DNA of 9,329 bases, from contig CAJXLH010000090.1 in NCBI GenBank assembly GCA_913055925.1, positions 1 to 9,329 on the forward strand. Direction: 5' to 3'. The notes under the pieces are model-generated. The model was not told the DNA's origin, ran no database searches, and worked only from the letters and a program-made list of their open reading frames with translations. How positions within the stretch are numbered: the first letter of the stretch is position 1; each line of letters starts with the position of its first letter. This document shows, one piece after another, positions 7,183-9,329 of the stretch. The DNA comes from an uncultured Maritalea sp. (GTDB taxonomy: Bacteria; Pseudomonadota; Alphaproteobacteria; Rhizobiales; Devosiaceae). A program made the translations under genes and the position numbers.

Positions 7183-7206
7183 AGCACCAGCTTGTAGCAC
7201 GGTCAA
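7178..7206 (-). promoter_or_regulatory. Predicted sigma70-type promoter of the TetR-crotonase-synthetase-MaoC operon
   Basis: On the minus strand a -35 element TTGACC (7206-7201, five of six bases match TTGACA) is followed after 17 bp by TAAACA (7183-7178), a weak -10 matching three of six. Transcription would begin near 7171, inside the palindrome, leaving about 24 bases of leader before the GTG start. The -35 match and spacing are good; the -10 is poor, so the call is moderate. Confidence 0.5.
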
Positions 7207-7430
7207 TCTTTCGATTTCTAAAGCTGATTAGGATTGATGTTGGAATTTTTGAGTGCCCATTTTCAATGGTGAGTGATCTGGCCCGATAACAAATAGGCTC
7301 GCAGCCACATTTCCACGACTACTTACGGTCAGAGCATTTTGTTGTATTTTCATATCCCTAAAATGAGGCAAGCGACATCGCGCACGCGCAATTCGGGTGA
7401 AAAAAAATTCAGCTACGTCAATGATTGTTG
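7207..7430. other. Intergenic region between soxG and the TetR operon, no gene seen
   Basis: This AT-leaning gap holds the soxG 3' flank and the upstream flank of the TetR promoter. I see only weak hairpin potential: CCATT/AATGG with a three-base loop at 7257-7269, and GGCT/AGCC with a three-base loop at 7296-7306 (followed on the minus strand by TATTTGTT). An A-run at 7400-7407 reads as a T-run just downstream of the soxG stop, but no stable stem precedes it. None of these is a convincing intrinsic terminator. Confidence 0.5.
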
Positions 7431-8006
7431 TTAGTGAATTGGATTTGCCAGGTTTGCTTCGGCCTCAATTTCTCGAAGGCCAGTTTCTAAGAAACTGAAC
7501 AAATGATCGGCGAATGAGCGCCACACGTCGATCCGGAAAGCATTCTCCCCGTCGCGCCACAAAACAATCTGAATATCTTGCATAATTGTGCGGCGGACTT
7601 CGCCAACCTCAAAACTATCTAAGTCTCGTGCGATGCCAAGGGTCAGCAGTTCCTTGGCCGCACTACCTGAAACCGCAATCGTGACTTCACGCTCAGAAAT
7701 GTCGGTTAGACTGTGCGGCGCGTTGGGATAAATATCCGCCAGCGCCGCAGTCAACCGGGCGCCGTCTAGGGTTGGGCACAAAATCATCCATTCGTCCGGG
7801 CCAATGCAAGCGACTTCCATCTGTACATCCGTGGAGCGTTGCCCAATTGTTTTGGGGATATCGAGTTCTGTTGCCGCCGAAATCGTCGTCAAGGCTTCAG
7901 GTTTCGCCCGCAGCGACAAACGGCATTCGGTTTCGGACCATCGCACACTCGTCGTGCCTTCAACGATCGGCACAAATTTTTGCTTTTCAGTTTCTTTGGT
8001 CAACAT
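7431..8006 (-). CDS. soxG: Sarcosine oxidase gamma subunit SoxG
   Basis: Small subunit of heterotetrameric (alpha-beta-gamma-delta) sarcosine oxidase, a cytoplasmic flavoenzyme that oxidises sarcosine to glycine and passes the one-carbon unit to tetrahydrofolate. The 191-residue protein fits the SoxG family in length and in the block VACIGPDEWMILCP (from about residue 65), followed by a variable region and a C-terminal DVWRSFADHLFSFLETG segment. SoxG lies against the folate-binding half of the alpha subunit and has no known catalytic residues of its own. The ATG at 8004-8006 is chosen because AAGGG lies seven bases upstream; a TTG five codons earlier would overlap the soxA stop. The gene starts 11 bases after soxA ends, which is the expected alpha-gamma order, and is the last gene of that operon here. 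Confidence 0.93.
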   Translation of the reverse strand: MLTKETEKQKFVPIVEGTTSVRWSETECRLSLRAKPEALTTISAATELDIPKTIGQRSTDVQMEVACIGPDEWMILCPTLDGARLTAALADIYPNAPHSLTDISEREVTIAVSGSAAKELLTLGIARDLDSFEVGEVRRTIMQDIQIVLWRDGENAFRIDVWRSFADHLFSFLETGLREIEAEANLANPIH

Positions 8007-8017
8007 GGTCTCGCCCT

Positions 8018-9328
8018 TCAAAGCTTAATGCGTTCATTATGCGGATCATAAAAACAGGTGCCGGTGATTTTCGCGGCGACCACACCGTTTGGCATTGGCA
8101 CATAAATTGTCTCACCATGTCTTTTGAAGCCGTCTTCGATCAGTGCAAGCGCAATGGGCTGGCCGGCAGCGTCGCTGTGATACGATGACGTAACATGGCC
8201 GAGCATTTTCATGGGCTTGGGTTGCTCCGGATCGAGCACAATTTGCGCGCCTTCTTCAAGCTTTGTCGTGGCATCTTCAGTTAACAAGCCAACGAGTTCC
8301 TTACGTGGACCATTCACAATGTCAGGCCGTTTGAGACTGCGCATCCCAACAAAATCAAGCTTCTTCTTTCCAATGGCCCAACCTTGCCCAGCGTCATACG
8401 GTGTTACGGTGCCGTCAGTATCTTGCCCCACGATGATAAAACCTTTTTCCGCGCGCAAGACGTGCATGGTTTCCGTGCCATATGGCGTGATGTCGTAGCG
8501 CTGACCTGCCTCCATCAGCAATTCCCAAACCTCACGTCCCTTGCTTGCAGGTACGTTAATTTCAAATCCAAGCTCGCCCGAAAAGCTGACGCGAAATAGG
8601 CGCGCAGCGTGTCCGGCAAACTGGCATTCTGCAATCGACATGTGCGGAAAGTTTTCATCCGCGAGATCAAGGCCTTCAACGAATGGCTCAATCAAATTGC
8701 GTGCGTTGGGCCCATTTACCGCAATGGTTGCCCATTGCTCGGTGGTCGACGTCAGCCATACATCAAGGTCGGGCCATTCGGTCTGCAAATAGTCTTCCAT
8801 CATGTTCAGCACACGTGCCGCTCCACCTGTGGTGGTGGTAATGTGGAAACGATCGTCGGTCAGCCGACCGATCACGCCGTCATCGCGGATGTAACCATCT
8901 TCGCCCAGCAACAAACCATATCGTGTTCTGCCCGGCGCCAGCTTTGTCCATGGGTTCGTGTACATCCGGTTCATAAACTCAACCGCATCCGGGCCGACAA
9001 CTTCGATCTTGCCTAAAGTTGACGCGTCAAATATGCCAAGCGACGAACGTGTGGCCCGACATTCGCGGCCAACCGCCATATCCATATCTTCGCCAGCTTT
9101 GGGGAAATACCGCGCGCGTCGCCATTGCCCCACCGGTTCGTAGACAGCGCCATTCTCTTCTGCCCAGCTATCGATTGGCGTCTTTCGGGTAACCTCGAAA
9201 TGCTCGCCGCGATGATAGCCGCAAAACGCGCCAAATGTGGTCGGTGTATAGGGCGGTCTGAACGTTGTCAGACCAACCTCTGGGGCGGTTTTACCTAGCG
9301 CATCAGCGGAAATGTTCAGCCCGTTAAT
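8018..9328 (-). CDS. soxA: Sarcosine oxidase alpha subunit SoxA, C-terminal portion (partial)
   Basis: The frame stays open to the right edge of the window, giving about 436 C-terminal residues of a protein that is usually about 1000 long; the N-terminal dinucleotide-binding part is outside. The visible part is the folate-binding, T-protein (GcvT)-like region, beginning with GLTTFRPPYTP and AVYEPVGQWRRARYFP (near 9100-9285). It continues with GIFDASTLGKIEVVGPDA, FSGELGFEINVP and the highly SoxA-like HVLRAEKGFIIVGQDTDGTV, and ends in a GcvT C-terminal barrel-like domain (HVTSSYHS, EDGFKRHGETIYVPMPNGVV). This region accepts the methylene group released from sarcosine and yields 5,10-methylene-tetrahydrofolate. 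A GTG at 9131-9133 is only an internal valine, since conserved sequence continues upstream. SoxG follows in the same operon; soxB and soxD are expected beyond the right edge. Confidence 0.95.
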   Translation of the reverse strand: MNGLNISADALGKTAPEVGLTTFRPPYTPTTFGAFCGYHRGEHFEVTRKTPIDSWAEENGAVYEPVGQWRRARYFPKAGEDMDMAVGRECRATRSSLGIFDASTLGKIEVVGPDAVEFMNRMYTNPWTKLAPGRTRYGLLLGEDGYIRDDGVIGRLTDDRFHITTTTGGAARVLNMMEDYLQTEWPDLDVWLTSTTEQWATIAVNGPNARNLIEPFVEGLDLADENFPHMSIAECQFAGHAARLFRVSFSGELGFEINVPASKGREVWELLMEAGQRYDITPYGTETMHVLRAEKGFIIVGQDTDGTVTPYDAGQGWAIGKKKLDFVGMRSLKRPDIVNGPRKELVGLLTEDATTKLEEGAQIVLDPEQPKPMKMLGHVTSSYHSDAAGQPIALALIEDGFKRHGETIYVPMPNGVVAAKITGTCFYDPHNERIKL

Positions 9329-9329
9329 G

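Noticed and set aside
7257..7306. Two small inverted repeats considered as an intrinsic terminator for the soxA-soxG transcript.
   Set aside because: The stems are only five and four base pairs, and neither is followed by a clear run of T on the minus strand.
7363..7437. A short plus-strand ATG frame of about 23 codons in the soxG-TetR gap.
   Set aside because: Very short, no clear ribosome-binding site or recognisable product, and it runs into the 3' end of soxG on the other strand.
8018..9133. A 371-codon GcvT-like reading frame of the right size for a DMSP demethylase (DmdA) or a stand-alone aminomethyltransferase.
   Set aside because: The frame continues upstream to the window edge with SoxA-type sequence, it contains the SoxA-like block around IVGQDTDGTV, and soxG follows directly; it is the C-terminal part of SoxA.

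Overview
The window looks like a piece of an alphaproteobacterial chromosome of moderate GC content, possibly from a marine Rhodobacterales-like lineage. The reasons are the heterotetrameric sarcosine oxidase subunits (soxA, soxG), the Liv-type ABC importer and the dense, overlapping operons. The lineage is an inference from gene content and protein style, not a measured placement. No tRNA, rRNA, CRISPR array, insertion sequence or phage gene was seen.

There are three blocks. Block 1 (1-3587, plus strand) is the tail of a branched-chain-amino-acid-type (HAAT) ABC importer operon: livF (5' end cut by the window), livH and livM, then an alpha/beta hydrolase joined by translational overlap. Block 2 (3555-7206, minus strand) is a compact five-gene operon. 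It reads from a promoter/operator at 7159-7206 through a TetR-family regulator, a crotonase-fold enoyl-CoA hydratase/isomerase, an AMP-forming acyl-CoA synthetase and two small MaoC-type hot-dog proteins. Block 3 (7431-9329, minus strand) is the 3' end of a sarcosine oxidase operon: soxA (alpha, N-terminal part outside the window) followed by soxG (gamma).

Blocks 1 and 2 converge and their last genes overlap tail to tail by 33 bp. Together they look like an uptake-and-activation module. The importer would bring in a small carboxylate or amino-acid-like compound, the hydrolase could cleave an ester or similar bond, the synthetase would make the CoA thioester, and the crotonase and MaoC pair would isomerise and hydrate it. 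The substrate cannot be read from the sequence. No acyl-CoA dehydrogenase, 3-hydroxyacyl-CoA dehydrogenase or thiolase lies in the window, so this is not a complete beta-oxidation set. Block 3 oxidises sarcosine (N-methylglycine) to glycine with transfer of the methyl carbon to tetrahydrofolate; nothing shows that it is functionally tied to the other two.

The most notable points are a perfect 10-bp-arm palindrome overlapping the -10 box in front of the TetR gene, a split MaoC pair in which only one partner keeps the catalytic Asp/His motif, and a crotonase that lacks the usual hydratase glutamate but keeps an isomerase-type aspartate. All three fit known themes; I do not see a clearly undescribed system here.
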